A stretch of DNA of 64,000 bases. Origin: Theocolax elegans. Its lineage: Eukaryota; Arthropoda; Insecta; Hymenoptera; Cerocephalidae. The notes below the pieces were generated by a model. The model had not been told where the DNA came from, did not search any database, and saw nothing but the letters and a program-made list of their open reading frames with translations. Numbering within the stretch: the stretch's first letter is position 1; each line of letters opens with the position of its first letter. Made by a program: the position numbers and the translations under genes. Location: NCBI GenBank assembly GCA_026168455.1, contig CM047430.1, positions 8,890,827-8,954,826 on the forward strand, in the 5' to 3' direction. Shown piece by piece: positions 33,927 to 46,013 of this stretch.

Positions 33927-36096
33927 GAGGTCGACATACACGACATTTCTGACGATCGATCTGAAGCGAGGATACTTAACATAACGGAGGATACAAGTGC
34001 ACTTAACCGTAATGAACGGTTGAAAGAAGCCTTGCATTTTGATAAAATGGACGAGGAACAAAGACAATCTATAGAAAATTTAATTGATAAATATTCGGAT
34101 TGTTTCTGTCTAAAAGGAGAAAAATTAGGCGTGACAAATGATATAGAACATAAGATACCGACTGTCGATGACATACCAATCACAGCTAAGCCATATAGAT
34201 TTCCTCATGCTCTCAAAAGCGAACTTGACAAACAATTAAAAGAAATGATTGAAGGAGACATAATTGAACCATCAAGTTCCAATTTTACGTCACCTGTTTT
34301 TCTAGTAACAAAGAAGCCTGATAGTCAGGGTAATAAACGATACCGACTAGTTGTCGATTTTCGACAATTAAACGATAAAACCGTAAAAGATCGATACCCA
34401 TTACCTAATATACTAGATATTATCGATCAAATCGGACCCGAAAATCGTGTATTCACCGTCTTGGATTTATGTCAAGGATTTTTACAAGTTCCGTTAGCAC
34501 AAGAAGATCGACACAAAACAGCTTTCGCATCTTCATTCGGTTTATTTCAATTTAAAACAATGTCTATGGGATTATGCAATTCTCCAGCCACTTTTCAAAG
34601 AATGATTGATCGTGTTTTCGAGGGCATGCAAGGCAAAGAAATATTTTTATTCCTTGACGACGCAGTTATATACGCTAAAAATATTCAGGAACATAACCAA
34701 AAATTTGAAAAATTTTTGCAAAGAGTACGCGCCGCAAATCTGAAATTACAGCCAGACAAATGTGAATTTTTGAAGAGAGAAGTTGTGTCTGGGACACGTA
34801 CTATCACCAGAAGGTGTTTTGCCGGATCCAAAAAAATTAGAAGCAGTAAAAAAATTTCCAATTCCAAAAACAGTGAAAAACATACGTCAATTTTTAGGAT
34901 TAGCAGGTTATTATAGACGATTCATTGCGAATTTTTCGGGTATTGCTAGACCATTAAGTAATTTATTAAAGAAAGACGCACCTTTCCTATGGTCCAGCGA
35001 GGTTCAAAAGGCATTCGATGATTTAAGAGAAAAATTGTGTAAACAACCAATACTACAAATTGCAGATTTTAATAAACCATTTATAGTGACTTGTGACGCT
35101 AGCGGTACAGCAATAGGAGCAATATTATCACAAGGAGAGGTGGGAACCGACCTACCAGTTGCTTATGTTTCACGAGTATTAAACAAAGCCGAGCAAAAAT
35201 ATGATACTTATTCAAGGGAAGCATTAGCCATACTGTATGCCGTTACTCAGTTCGATTGCTATCTAAGAGGCCGTCGTTTCCTCACTATAACAGATCATAA
35301 ACCACTTGTTTGGTTTAAAAACTCAGTAGATCCGACATCCAGAGTTAGTAGATGGAGAATAAAACTGAATGCATACGACTTTGACATTGTATACAAAGCC
35401 GGTAAAAGTAACGTTAATGCTGACGCGTTATCAAGAAATCCAATAGAAGAACCCGTTTATGTTATTAAAAATCATTCTATGGAAACACGCAGTCGTGCAG
35501 GAAAAATAACACGGCCAAACTACAACGAAAAGAGAGCTAAACGACCCAACAAGTCAAATATATCAAAAGAACCAGTCAAAAACCTTCCTATAATACAAGA
35601 AGCCCCCGAGGAAATTGAAACGATAGTCAACTCAGACAAAAGATTACAACTCATGGAGATAGATAATTTTAACAACAAATTTGACGAGTCCTGGGAAGAA
35701 AAAGATGTTTACGAAGAACCAAATGATGAAAAGAAATTCATTGAAGTTAAAGATCAACTCTTTATGAGAAAAGATAATTACGTTTATTTCATAACTACGA
35801 CTGGAATGCCTTTAGATGAAGGATCCAGAAATTTGGCTTCCAAATTATTACTACCTCATTTTTCCAATTTAAATCCAGGAGAAATAAGAATCAATAACAA
35901 AAACGGAAAAATGCATTTTGCTATGGTGTTACGTGACGAAGAGCGACTGAGTACTTCAGAAATTATTAATAATCTAAAAACGAATCTATTAAATTTGAAA
36001 AATATTATATTAAAAGAAAAATTACGTTCAATAAGTATCGCGAAGAGCGAATTTATTGAAAACGTTTCATGGAACGAAATATTGAAACAAATAAGT
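33927..36096 (+). pseudogene. pol: Family B reverse transcriptase and RNase H
   Basis: RT motifs are in order: VFLVTKKPDSQGNKRYRLVV, FTVLDLCQGFLQVPLA, MGLCNSPATFQRM and the active site FLFLDDAVIY. A one-base shift near 34785 moves to the frame open from 34783, which holds LGHVLSPEGV, FLGLAGYYRRFI, RNase H (TCDASGTAIGAILSQ, YSREALAIL, ITDHKPLVW), and then a spacer towards integrase. The frame is cut at 36096 by the TRIM. Catalytic acids of RT and RNase H are all present, so decay is limited to the shift and the stop at 33924. Confidence 0.9.
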
Positions 36097-36320
36097 TGTG
36101 GCATGAGACTTTTTAAGTGCTGAATAATAAATGAAGCGGGCGTCGGGTCCTGAACCCGAGCCCCTTCGGATCCGAAGGCGTTCACGCTAACCACTGCGCT
36201 ACGCCCGCACTGGTCGTAGCGCCTGCTTATTGCTCTCATATGCTACCGATACCGCGCCGCTTCGCGGTGTCGGTAATGCTGGCATCTATATGACAAGTGG
36301 ATTAAATCCACCTTGTCACA
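36097..36320 (-). repeat. TRIM LTR (3' LTR on minus strand)
   Basis: It differs from the other LTR by one base in the T-loop of the tRNA-like part and one base in the T-rich run after it. Confidence 0.92.
36136..36208 (-). tRNA. tRNA-like sequence in TRIM LTR (copy 1)
   Basis: 73 nt on the minus strand. It has a 7-bp acceptor stem GCGGGCG/CGCCCGC, a D arm with a good A box (TAGCGCAGTGG), and a T arm TCGGG-TTCAGGA-CCCGA. The anticodon region folds as a tight hairpin CCTTCG-GATC-CGAAGG instead of a normal 7-nt loop, so no anticodon is assigned (TCG if read by position). This copy has G in the T-loop where the other has A, and no T-run terminator after it. Confidence 0.6.
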
Positions 36321-36535
36321 ATCCCCCCCACCAAACCGTCGAGTGTCTGTAAGACATCGAGACGTATTATAGGCTGGGGAGGAGGCTTTGCTTCTGCTCT
36401 TTGCTCACTAGAACAATTCCCTCAAATTATTCTAGGAGCGCTGCTGCTAGGGAAGGCTGCTTAGGAAGGGATTAGGGACTATTTACACTATGTACAAGGT
36501 TTTAAGCAGGTGGGTTTTTTTACGTTGGACGCCAT

Positions 36536-36759
36536 TGTGGCATGAGACTTTTTAAGTGCTGAATAAAAAATGAAGCGGGCGTCGGGTCTTGAACCCGAGC
36601 CCCTTCGGATCCGAAGGCGTTCACGCTAACCACTGCGCTACGCCCGCACTGGTCGTAGCGCCTGCTTATTGCTCTCATATGCTACCGATACCGCGCCGCT
36701 TCGCGGTGTCGGTAATGCTGGCATCTATATGACAAGTGGATTAAATCCACCTTGTCACA
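36536..36759 (-). repeat. TRIM LTR (5' LTR on minus strand)
   Basis: 224 bp, same ends as the other LTR. On the minus strand the primer-binding site follows it. Confidence 0.92.
36575..36647 (-). tRNA. tRNA-like sequence in TRIM LTR (copy 2)
   Basis: Same fold as the other copy, with a canonical-looking B box (GGTTCAAGACC). A T6 run (complement of 36565-36570) follows its 3' end after 4 nt, as in a Pol III terminator. A box, B box and terminator together make this the more plausible transcribed copy. It lacks a standard anticodon arm, so decoding function is doubtful. Confidence 0.65.
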
Positions 36760-36763
36760 AAGT

Positions 36764-37887
36764 ATAACTCTACGAAAAATTAATGTAAAAATAATTATTT
36801 GTTTAGGATTCATAAAATGTGTGGAAGAAAGTAATAGGGAAAATATTATTCGCGAAATGCACGAGTCTGCTTGTGCAGGGCATAAAAAGGTAACAAAAAC
36901 CTATAAACGTATAAAGCAACGTTTTTATTGGCCAGATATTAAGAAAGACGTACAAATCTACATTAGACATTGCTTAACTTGCCAACTAAAAAAATTGGTT
37001 CGTGTTAAAACTAAACAACGTATGATAATAACAGATACTCCGTACTCGGCTACGGAATCCATATCGGTCGATCTTGTGGGACCATTTCCCAGATCTCGAA
37101 ATAATAACAATAATATATTAACCATTCAATGTAACCTTTCAAAATACTGTATGGCGATACCCATACCAGACGCGACCGCGACCGCGGCCACGATCGCCGA
37201 AGCGTTAGTCCGTCGACACTTTTCAATTTTTAGCGCCCCGTTGTTAATTATATCCGACCAAGGTACCTCATTTTTAAGTAGTCTGATGAGAGAAGTAGCG
37301 AAAATTTTTAAGATTAAACAAGTTAAAACCACGGCTTATCACCCTCAGTCCAACTCCGTTGAGCGTTTTCATAGCAGCTTAGCCGATTATTTGAAAACAA
37401 TGATAGAAAGAAATGACTCATGGGATGAGTTATGCGAATTAGCCGCGTTTTCATATAATACGTCGGTACATGAGGGTCATCTCTACACGCCTTTTGAAAT
37501 TGTTTTTGCACGAAAAGCGCGACTACCATGAAACGAACCTTTAGATCCACGAGAACGAGTTCCAACGTATGATGATTACATTATAAATTTACGACAACGT
37601 TTAAACGAAAAATACAGGGAATCGCGCGAGAAAAATTAATAGCTTCTAAACATAGGTCAAAATTCTATTACGACAGGAAAGCCAATCATCAAGAATTTCA
37701 GACAGGGGATAATGTCTGGTTATTAAAAGGAGGGAAGAAATACAAACTAGGCGATCAATATACTGGACCACATCGGATTTTAGAAATAGTTAATAACAAG
37801 GGAAATGTAAAAATAGAGCTAGCTCATAATAAAACGAAAATAGTGCATGTTAATAGGTTAAGATATTCATATATGGAACCTTTGTAG
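36764..37887 (+). pseudogene. pol: Family B integrase
   Basis: Continuation of pol after the TRIM. The HHCC finger (H and H in MHESACAGHKK, CLTCQ at about 36975) is followed by the core: D in SVDLVGPFP, D in IISDQGTSFL, E in SNSVERFHS. An in-frame TGA at 37529-37531 and a small shift near 37638 break the rest. The C-terminal GPY/F-like module is readable (YTGPHRILEI, about 37758), ending at TAG 37885-37887. All metal-binding and catalytic residues are kept. Confidence 0.88.
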
Positions 37888-38106
37888 TGCCTAAACATAG
37901 GTATATAATATATAATAGCCCCAATGTGCTTGAAAATATGTATACGCACTTATATATATATATTTTACAGTTCTAAAAGGTTGTTAATAGAATAATATTT
38001 ATTATCTTGTAATCACAATTGGCATACATTCAACTTAAAATAAAATTATTTCGATTTATCTGACTTTATATAAAAAAAGAACGATATAAAATAATATGTA
38101 TATATA
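37888..38106 (+). other. Family B sequence after pol, AT-rich
   Basis: No ORF or env-like segment is visible between the pol stop and the next element. Confidence 0.5.
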
Positions 38107-39518
38107 TGAGCAAATCCACGGAACCTTTGATTTTCATTTGAAAAAATTTTTTTTTTTTTTTTGGGAGGCACATTGATTTTAATGAAGATTTCTACTTCTT
38201 TAGAGGTTAAATAGTAGGAAAATATGAGGGCCCCTATTTCTTTTCAAGACTTATCTAAGAAATTAACGATTAAAATATTAATGAGGGGTATCATAGGGTA
38301 AATTATAAAAAATCACTTCGTAAATAAACAGAACATTTTTTATTCTATAATTTATGAATATAACAACATAATTAAGTCTCTTATTTAACAAAAATTGAAA
38401 TATCTAACAACAATTTTTCATATAAAAGGATGTTTTCAAGTGCCGTTACAGTACTGTAATTTTCTTTTCCTAGTAACAATGGTTTTTTTGTTTGAGTACT
38501 TGTAACAGGAATTTCATTTTTTGCTCCATAAATCTTCCAACTTGAAGGTTTCAATTGGTAAAAAGTACATGGCAAATTATTTGAAACATTCATTACATGA
38601 TAAATAATTTTCTTTTCGCATACTTCTCTTTAATGGTAAACAAACTACTTGCGTAAGGCTGACTGAATGATATGTGTGTGTATGTGTGCGCGCGCGCGCG
38701 GGTGTGTGTGTGTGTGTGTGTGCGTATTTATATTAGCTTTTCTGTTGAAATAACCTATTTCGTATAGTCAATTTGAACTTCAGTTCAAAGGTATAAAATT
38801 TTATACTTTTATACAGCTTATATTATCTAAATTAACAAAAAATTCAATTGAGGTTTTACGTAGATGACTCAATAATCTACTAAAAAGTAAAGAGATATAG
38901 TTTATATATGCTTTTTTTGTGAATGTCGAGTGTGCCATGCGAAAATGAAAATTTGGAAGACTAGGAGCCCGAGATTTTGAAAAGTTTAAGGTAGAATTGC
39001 TAGTAAAGAAAAAGAGGCACAGCTAAGCACAAAAAAGAATAAGAATCCTTATTGCAAATCGAAAAAAGCAATATTAGTCACAATAGCTATAAACAAAACT
39101 TATCTTTGTATAATATCAAAATTCTAAAATTTCCTAAATTTACAAAAACTGACTTCCTCAAGAGTTGCGATTTTTATTTTTCTGTATCATGAAGGCACAC
39201 TATTCTAACACTTTTAGTTTAATAGAGTAGATGGTGTAGGTTGTCAAAAAAAATTTCTGTAACATTTGGTGAAGAATTATAATTTCTATAAGCTTAAAAA
39301 ATAGAAGATGAGTACTACTTCCATCGTCAAATTTGCAAAAATGCAACTTTATGAAGCCTCTAACAAAAAGCTAATGAAAACAACTTTAAAAAAATGATAA
39401 GGACCCTTCATCGAATTACTTTTTCTACCAGAAACCGTTGTTATAATGTTGCTAAGTCTGCTTATTTACTACTATATTACCCGCTTCCCCAAAATTAAAG
39501 GTTCTGTGGATTTGCTCA
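38107..39518. mobile_element. 1.4-kb TA-flanked inverted-repeat element
   Basis: The ends begin TGAGCAAATCCACGGAACC and, reversed, TGAGCAAATCCACAGAACC, matching over about 28 bp with two mismatches. TA stands outside each end, as in Tc1/mariner targets. The interior is AT-rich, with a short GT/GC microsatellite at about 38673-38722, and has no transposase I can recognise. It is nested in the 3' region of family B. Confidence 0.7.
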
Positions 39519-39874
39519 TATCTAAATTAACGACGAAAATAAACTACAAGGAAATAAAATTTTTTATTATACGGAAAGATCATTACAAGAAAAGCATACA
39601 CTCACTTAAATTAAATAAATACGCGATTATTAAATTAGAAACGAATAAAGCAAATAACAAAAAAATAAGGTCTTTTTCTCTTTACTCTTCTTGCCTAAGA
39701 TAACAATGATGTTAATGTACAAAGGAAAGTAAGAAAAAGGTTTAAATCTTCAATGTCAGTTGAGCTTAGTCAAATTTTAATTTAATTGCTATATAAAAAA
39801 AAATGATTTACAATCAAATAGAATCATTGGAGTCTAACACATCACTAAACCTAAAAACCTATATCCTATCCTTT
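39519..39874 (+). other. AT-rich spacer
   Basis: A Lys/Ile-rich open frame crosses it (to 39703) but looks like chance in AT-rich DNA. Nothing else recognised. Confidence 0.4.
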
Positions 39875-42068
39875 CCTAAGGAGTGCTTGATTGCACCCTT
39901 TCCTCCTCGTTGCGGTAAATGCTCCAGCAACACCGTCACTTATCCTTCCTAAGGAGTGCTTGATTGCACCCTTTCCTCCTCGTTGCGGTAAATGCTCCAG
40001 CTACACCGTCACTTATCCTTCCTAAGGAGTGCTTGATTGCACCCTTTCCTCCTCGTTGCGGTAAATGCTCCAGCAACACCGTCTCTTATCATTCATAAGG
40101 AGTGCTTGATTGCACCCTTTCCTCCTCGTTGCGGTAAATGCTCCAGCAACACGGTCACTTATCCTTCCTAAGGAGTGCTTGATTGCACCCTTTCCTCCTC
40201 GTTGCGGTAAATGCTCCAGCAACACCCTCACTTATCCTTCCTAAGGAGTGCTTGATTGCACCCTTTCCTCCCCGCTGCGGTAAATGCTCCAGCAACACGG
40301 TCACTTATCCTTCCTAAGGAGTGCTTGATTGCACCCTTTCCTCCTCGTTGCGGTAAATGCTCCAGCAACACCGTCACTTATCCTTCCTAAGGAGTGCTTG
40401 ATTGCACCCTTTCCTCCTCGTTGCGGTAAAAGCTCCAGCAACACCGTCACTTATCCTTCCTAAGGAGTGCTTGATTGCACCCTTTCCTTCTCGTTGCGGT
40501 AAATGCTCCAGCAACACCGTCACTTATCCTTCCTAAGGAGTGCTTGATTGCACCCTTTCCTCCTCGTTGCGGTAAATGCTCCAGCAACACCGTCACTTAT
40601 CCTTCCTAAGGAGTGCTTGATTGCACCCTTTCCTCCTCGTTGCGGTAAATGCTCCAGCAACACCGTCACTTACCCTTCCTAAGGAGTGCTTGATTGCACC
40701 CTTTCCTCCTCGTTGCGGTAAAAGCTCCAGCAACACCGTCACTTATCCTTCCTAAGGAGTGCTTGATTGCACCCTTTCCTCCTCGTTGCGGTAAATGCTC
40801 CAGCAACACCGTCACTTATCCTTCCTAAGGAGTGCTTGATTGCACCCTTTCCTCCTCGTTGCGGTAAATGCTCCAGCAACACCGTCACTTATCCTTCCTA
40901 AGGAGTGCTTGATTGCACCCTTTCCTCCCCGCTGCGGTAAATGCTCCAGCAACACGGTCACTTATCCTTCCTAAGGAGTGCTTGATTGCACCCTTTCCTC
41001 CTCGTTGCGGTAATACTCCAGCAACACGGTCACTTATCCTTCCTAAGGAGTGCTTGATTGCACCTTTCCTCCTCGTTGCGGTAAAAGCTCCAGCAACACC
41101 GTCACTTATCCTTCCTAAGGAGTGCTTGATTGCACCCTTTCCTCCTCGTTGCGGTAAATGCTCCAGCAACACCGTCACTTATCCTTCCTAAGGAGTGCTT
41201 GATTGCACCCTTTCCTCCTCGTTGCGGTAAAAGCTCCAGCAACACCGTCACTTATCCTTCCTAAGGAGTGCTTGATTGCACCCTTTCCTCCTCGTTGCGG
41301 TAAATGCTCCAGCAACACAACACCGTCACTTATCCTTCCTAAGGAGTGCTTGATTGCACCCTTTCCTCCTCGTTGCGGTAAATGCTCCAGCAACACCGTC
41401 ACTTATCCTTCCTAAGGAGTGCTTGATTGCACCCTTTCCTCCCCGTTGCGGTAAATGCTCCAGCAACACGTCACTTATCCTTCCTAAGGAGTGCTTGATT
41501 GCACCCTTTCCTCCTCGTTGCGGTAATACTCCAGCAACACGTCACTTATCCTTCCTAAGGAGTGCTTGATTGCACCCTTTCCTCCTCGTTGCGGTAAAAG
41601 CTCCAGCAACACCGTCACTTATCCTTCCTAAGGAGTGCTTGATTGCACCCTTTCCTCCTCGTTGCGGTAAATGCTCCAGCAACACCGTCACTTATCCTTC
41701 CTAAGGAGTGCTTGATTGCACCCTTTCCTCCTCGTTGCGGTAAATGCTCCAGCAACACCGTCACTTATCCTTCCTAAGGAGTGCTTGATTGCACCCTTTC
41801 CTCCTCGTTGCGGTAAATGCTCCAGCAACACCGTCACTTATCCTTCCTAAGGAGTGCTTGATTGCACCCTTTCCTCCTCGTTGCGGTAAATGCTCCAGCA
41901 ACACCGTCACTTATCCTTCCTAAGGAGTGCTTGATTGCACCCTTTCCTCCTCGTTGCGGTAAATGCTCCAGCAACACCGTCACTTATCCTTCCTAAGGAG
42001 TGCTTGATTGCACCCTTTCCTCCCCGTTGCGGTAAATGCTCCAGCAACACGGTCACTTATCCTTCCTA
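39875..42068. repeat. 73-bp satellite array, about 30 monomers
   Basis: The monomer includes CCTAAGGAGTGCTTGATTGC, CTCGTTGCGGTAAATGCTCC and CAGCAACACCGTCACTTATC. Monomer identity is very high. Variants recur (GCTGCGG for GTTGCGG, AAAGCTCC for AAATGCTCC, GGTCAC for CGTCAC) and a few 1-2-bp indels occur. The minus strand reads short repeated peptides only where indels restore phase, because 73 is not a multiple of three, so it is not coding. It lies between pol and the 3' LTR of family B. Confidence 0.97.
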
Positions 42069-44288
42069 CATACCGTTCAAAATGTAAACCTATATAAATA
42101 ATTACAACTGAACTTACCTTGACTCTAGTAATTCTGTTAATTAGTCATATTTTCTTACTGGTCGCGCAGGTATAAATATATAAGGAGAGTTTAGCATACT
42201 AGAAACAAAAAAAAACTAACACTAGACTCAATAGACATAGGAGAATCTGTACAACAAAATAACGATTGCAAAGAACCGAGAAGAGGAGGGAAAAGAAAGA
42301 TTTTTTAAAATTAATAAAAAAAAAAAGTTGAAAACTTCATTAATTAAAGTAATTAAGTAAAGTAAACTCACCAATAGTATCAATACACATGTTGGATAAA
42401 ATCATCGATCAAATTCAAAGTATGAGAATATTTCTATTATTGATTTTAATAAAAAAATGCAGAAAATTCGATTAATTTGTTAATTTTGTGGATAAGGTTC
42501 AAAATTCAACTATTAATAAAAATAATAATTAAAATTGTACAATTTAGTGTCTATGCCAATGTAGTTTATACTAGTGTTCAATCTAATACTTTGTTCATAA
42601 ATACTGATTGAAACAAACAATGTATATAAAAGAAAAAGGTTTAAAAAAATAAAACAACACTTATTTTCATACGATTAATCAATTTTTATATAGAACTAAT
42701 AATATAAAACCTAAGACAGGCACATTAGAAGATTTTCCCCTTATTTATAAACAATAAGTATGCTAATTGTGTCGAATGGTATAAAAAAAAACGTACATAA
42801 CAAATAAATTTTAAAATTTTATAAAACAATTCAGGATATCCAATGATAATTGATACAGATAAATAATATTTTTCTCATGTTATATTACCAATAATACAAT
42901 GTGTAGCAAAAAAAAATACAAAAATAATATAATTACTAGTAAAATTCTGGTGAATTTATTTAAATATTATTCAAAATAAATATTCTTTCATTGGAAACTA
43001 AAAAGTAAACAAATTCAAGCGATTTCTCTTTATATTGCTTGAACATAACAAATAAGTTTCTACAGTTGTTAGCTAAATAAAATCAAGAAAATGGCGAATA
43101 TTTAAACAATTCCTCAAAATATAAAAATAAAAAGAGTGTAAATTAGTCATTTTAACGTGAAACAATGGAATTAAGTGAATAAAAACGAACGTTGGTACCA
43201 CAATTCTATGATGCGCAAGCATCGGGCAGTCCCGTAAATGTTTGTGTTATTCCGTCGTACCGTTTATTCAGTGTAGTCTACTCTTTCTCCCAAGATATAG
43301 GAGGATGGTTCCACATGGGCCTACTTAGCCTACTCAATTTTCGCACTGTCACTTATGTATTGCTCATTTTATTTTTTTTCATTTGTATCGATTGTATCTT
43401 TTTCTTATGAAACTAAATTAACTATTTCTCAATTATATATTATATTATATTAAAACTGAATCTTTGTTTATAATGGCTGAAAAGAAAATTCTAAAAAAAA
43501 AAGTCAAAAAATTATGTGTTCGTTTTATTTTGGGGGGGAGGAGGAGCGAAGAAAATCAAATTTTCTTCACTCCTAATCCTTTTATAAAAATATATACAGA
43601 TATATTATTAAGATAGGAGGTACTAACATTGTTCACATTGAAGGGAGAATCTATATATTGCATAAGAACAAGAAAATTTTTTTTTTTCTTCTCTTCAACA
43701 ATTCGTAATAGTAGAATTATTAATTGAATAAATGTAAAAAAAGCAAACTAATCTTTAACTCTGTTCTTTGACTTTTTAGAAAATATATATGTAAGCATAC
43801 AAATATTATAGAAGAAAATTAAAAATTTTGTAAAAAAAAATGTGGCTACGAGAAAAAAAAATTCTAGTAACATATATTTTTAACATGACTTGATGTATAC
43901 TAAAAATTAGGGGTACAAACTAAAGATATATAAATTTTTTTGTTAACTATAGAAAACACATTTAATAAAAATTATACAATTTTTCGGAATATCTAGAATA
44001 AAAATTGTAATAATAAAACCCTTTTTATTTTTAGCTTCTATTTTTATAGGTGAACTATATCAATACTGTTAAACGGTTCGAAATAATGTAATAGATGTAA
44101 GGAAAAATAATAATAAACGAAGTTGAACTACGAAAGAAATAATTGTAATATGGTTTATAAGCTCACCATAAGAAATAAAGAAAAATTAATCGAAATAATG
44201 TTTATAATTTAAAATTAAGTATGATATCTTATGTCAAGAGAAATAATAATATAATAATAATATTGTTTAACGACGAGGGCGTCGTTTT
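42069..44288 (+). other. Family B 3' internal region, AT-rich
   Basis: About 2.2 kb with poly-A and poly-T runs and no supported ORF. The open frame at 43192-43410 is Phe/Leu/Ile-rich at its end but has no homology I recognise and no signal-peptide logic. I see no env. Confidence 0.5.
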
Positions 44289-44304
44289 TAAAAAGGGGGG
44301 GAGT
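44289..44304 (+). promoter_or_regulatory. Polypurine tract (family B)
   Basis: AAAAAGGGGGGGAGT directly precedes the 3' LTR and would prime plus-strand synthesis. Confidence 0.85.
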
Positions 44305-46009
44305 TGTGGCGTCCCGACGAAAATTATATTATTATTTTTCGTAAAAAGTACTGCGTAGTTTAGAATAAAAATACGGCGTAGAAGATGAACAAAATAAGGT
44401 TGATAAAGAATGATTCTAAGTAAATGCAGTAATATAAAATATAATTTATAGAACTAAGGAACAGATTATTTTACGAGTGTTTCAAATGAAACAGAGACTG
44501 ATAAGTAGAGTTGAAGATATTATTCAAAGCCAATACGCATATAAGCGAGATCGCCGATAGTGAGATCGAAACGAAGGGTTACGCAAGAGTTTTTTTGTAC
44601 TGCACTATAAAATCAATGCTCGGAGAAGAGCCGGCAATGGGAAACATCGACTAGAAAATTCGAGCATTAGAAGGAAGTAATAAATTAAGCCGTTCTTTGG
44701 GTAACGTCGCAGTAATAAAAGGGGGACAGCAAATTCTCCGAATTAACTACGAAGCGATACAGAAAATGCATGGGATTCGATAATTTTTAACTACGCACAT
44801 CTAACGGTCCAATCAGGTGCAAGCACAGAAAAATCGAGAACTACTTACACAATCTCCATATAAGGCAAAGTGTAAGACAAGGCAAAGCGTAAGACAAGGA
44901 CAGATGCATAGAATTTTAGGGTATATAAAGAGGACCCAGAAGAGACACAGGCACTCCTAATTTTTCATATAAAGCTTTCGCAAGGCGAAGCTCTGCTGGC
45001 CAACTCTTTGATTTTTATCCGAGGGCGTGGCTCTGCTACTTGAACTTTAAAGTAATACGTATTAAAAATTACAAGAGGAATCGAGACGTATCATTGACAT
45101 CTACAAGCCATAGTCGAGGAACTACGACTTCGACATCTGGAAATCGTCGAGCTCCAACAGCATGCACATCTAACGTCGACGCCCGCAGGTCTAGCAGGAC
45201 ATTATCCGGCAATCTGACACCGCTACCCACGTTCAAGGCGGACCTTCGTTCCTCACCGAATATACACACATATATATATATATATACATATATATATCTA
45301 TATATTTGGGTACTTAAGGTATATTCTTTTCGGCTATCTATACGCTTGTATTATTCGTAAAGGCAAACCTGATATTTTATGTTATTTCGATTGCTGAACC
45401 AACCTTAAACTTAAAACAATTATTATTTGATACTACAATTTATTTATAACAATTATTCATTGCATTGCATTTCATTTGCAATATTCGCGGTTTGAAATGC
45501 ACTTTATTAACAATAATTCATGTTTAAAACGACAACAATTTTTAATTAAATCTGCATTTACTTATAATAATTCTTATTTCAATTATTAATTGTTAATGTT
45601 TATAATAAAATAACCTTGTGTATTTTTTTTTATTCTATAATGTGTTAATGTGTTCGCCGTACATTTGTTTATTTAATCAAAATTAATCGTTATTCGACTT
45701 AAATAATTTTATACAATTGTTAATAAAATAGTGTAAATTTATGTGTCTTTGCCCATTAAAAAGCTGTAATAATTTAGTTTCACGTGTTCATTTAAAGAAA
45801 AACAGCATATTATATTTAAATAAATAATGCATAATTAATACGAAATAAAACATATTATTTTATTTATCCCACATTATATCCTGCATCTTTACTCTCAAAA
45901 TAACTTCGCTCGCTAGTCAAACAAAAGCGAAAGGAACGCGAATGGTTTATTAACCATTTGCCTTCTTGTAATATTTTTTATAGTAGTTGGTGCAAGTCTG
46001 GACGTGACA
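44305..46009 (+). repeat. Family B 3' LTR
   Basis: 1705 bp, nearly identical to 28368-30084. Differences include a few substitutions, a longer TA microsatellite at about 45270-45295 and small indels. ATAC follows it, completing the target-site duplication. Confidence 0.93.
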
Positions 46010-46013
46010 ATAC

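Larger units (their letters stand above)
36097..36759 (-). mobile_element. TRIM: miniature LTR element with tRNA-like LTRs
   Basis: Two 224-bp direct repeats (36097-36320 and 36536-36759) flank 215 bp with no ORF. AAGT lies on both sides (36093-36096 and 36760-36763). Read on the minus strand, the LTR runs TGTGACAAGG to GCCACA. It is followed after 1 nt by a primer-binding site TGGCGTCCAACG (36523-36534), and the internal region ends in a TTTGGTGGGGGGGAT polypurine tract (36321-36335). These signals match family A. The family B pol frame resumes in phase once the insert and one AAGT are discounted. The two LTRs differ at about two positions, so insertion was recent. Confidence 0.92.
28368..46009 (+). 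mobile_element. Family B Ty3/Gypsy LTR retrotransposon, 17.6 kb
   Basis: The LTRs (28368-30084 and 44305-46009) are very similar. ATAC directly precedes the 5' LTR (28364-28367) and directly follows the 3' LTR (46010-46013), a 4-bp target-site duplication that proves a single insertion. Internal order: primer-binding site, gag with two knuckles, protease, an acidic linker, RT, RNase H, INT. Then 6.4 kb of non-coding DNA holds a TA-flanked element and a 73-bp satellite, followed by a polypurine tract. Another LTR element (36097-36759) is inserted in pol. No env was found. Confidence 0.95.

Noticed and set aside
40885..41569. Repeated peptide-coding frames in the satellite (both strands)
   Set aside because: The 73-bp monomer is not a multiple of three. 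Frames persist only where indels happen to fix phase.
39875..42068. CRISPR-like regular array
   Set aside because: Adjacent 73-bp units have no unique spacers and the genome is eukaryotic; this is a satellite.
43192..43410. 72-codon frame with a hydrophobic C-terminus
   Set aside because: Isolated, no ATG at its marked start, hydrophobic run explained by T-rich DNA.
37888..44304. env gene in family B
   Set aside because: No ORF with a signal peptide, cleavage site or membrane anchor was seen on the plus strand.
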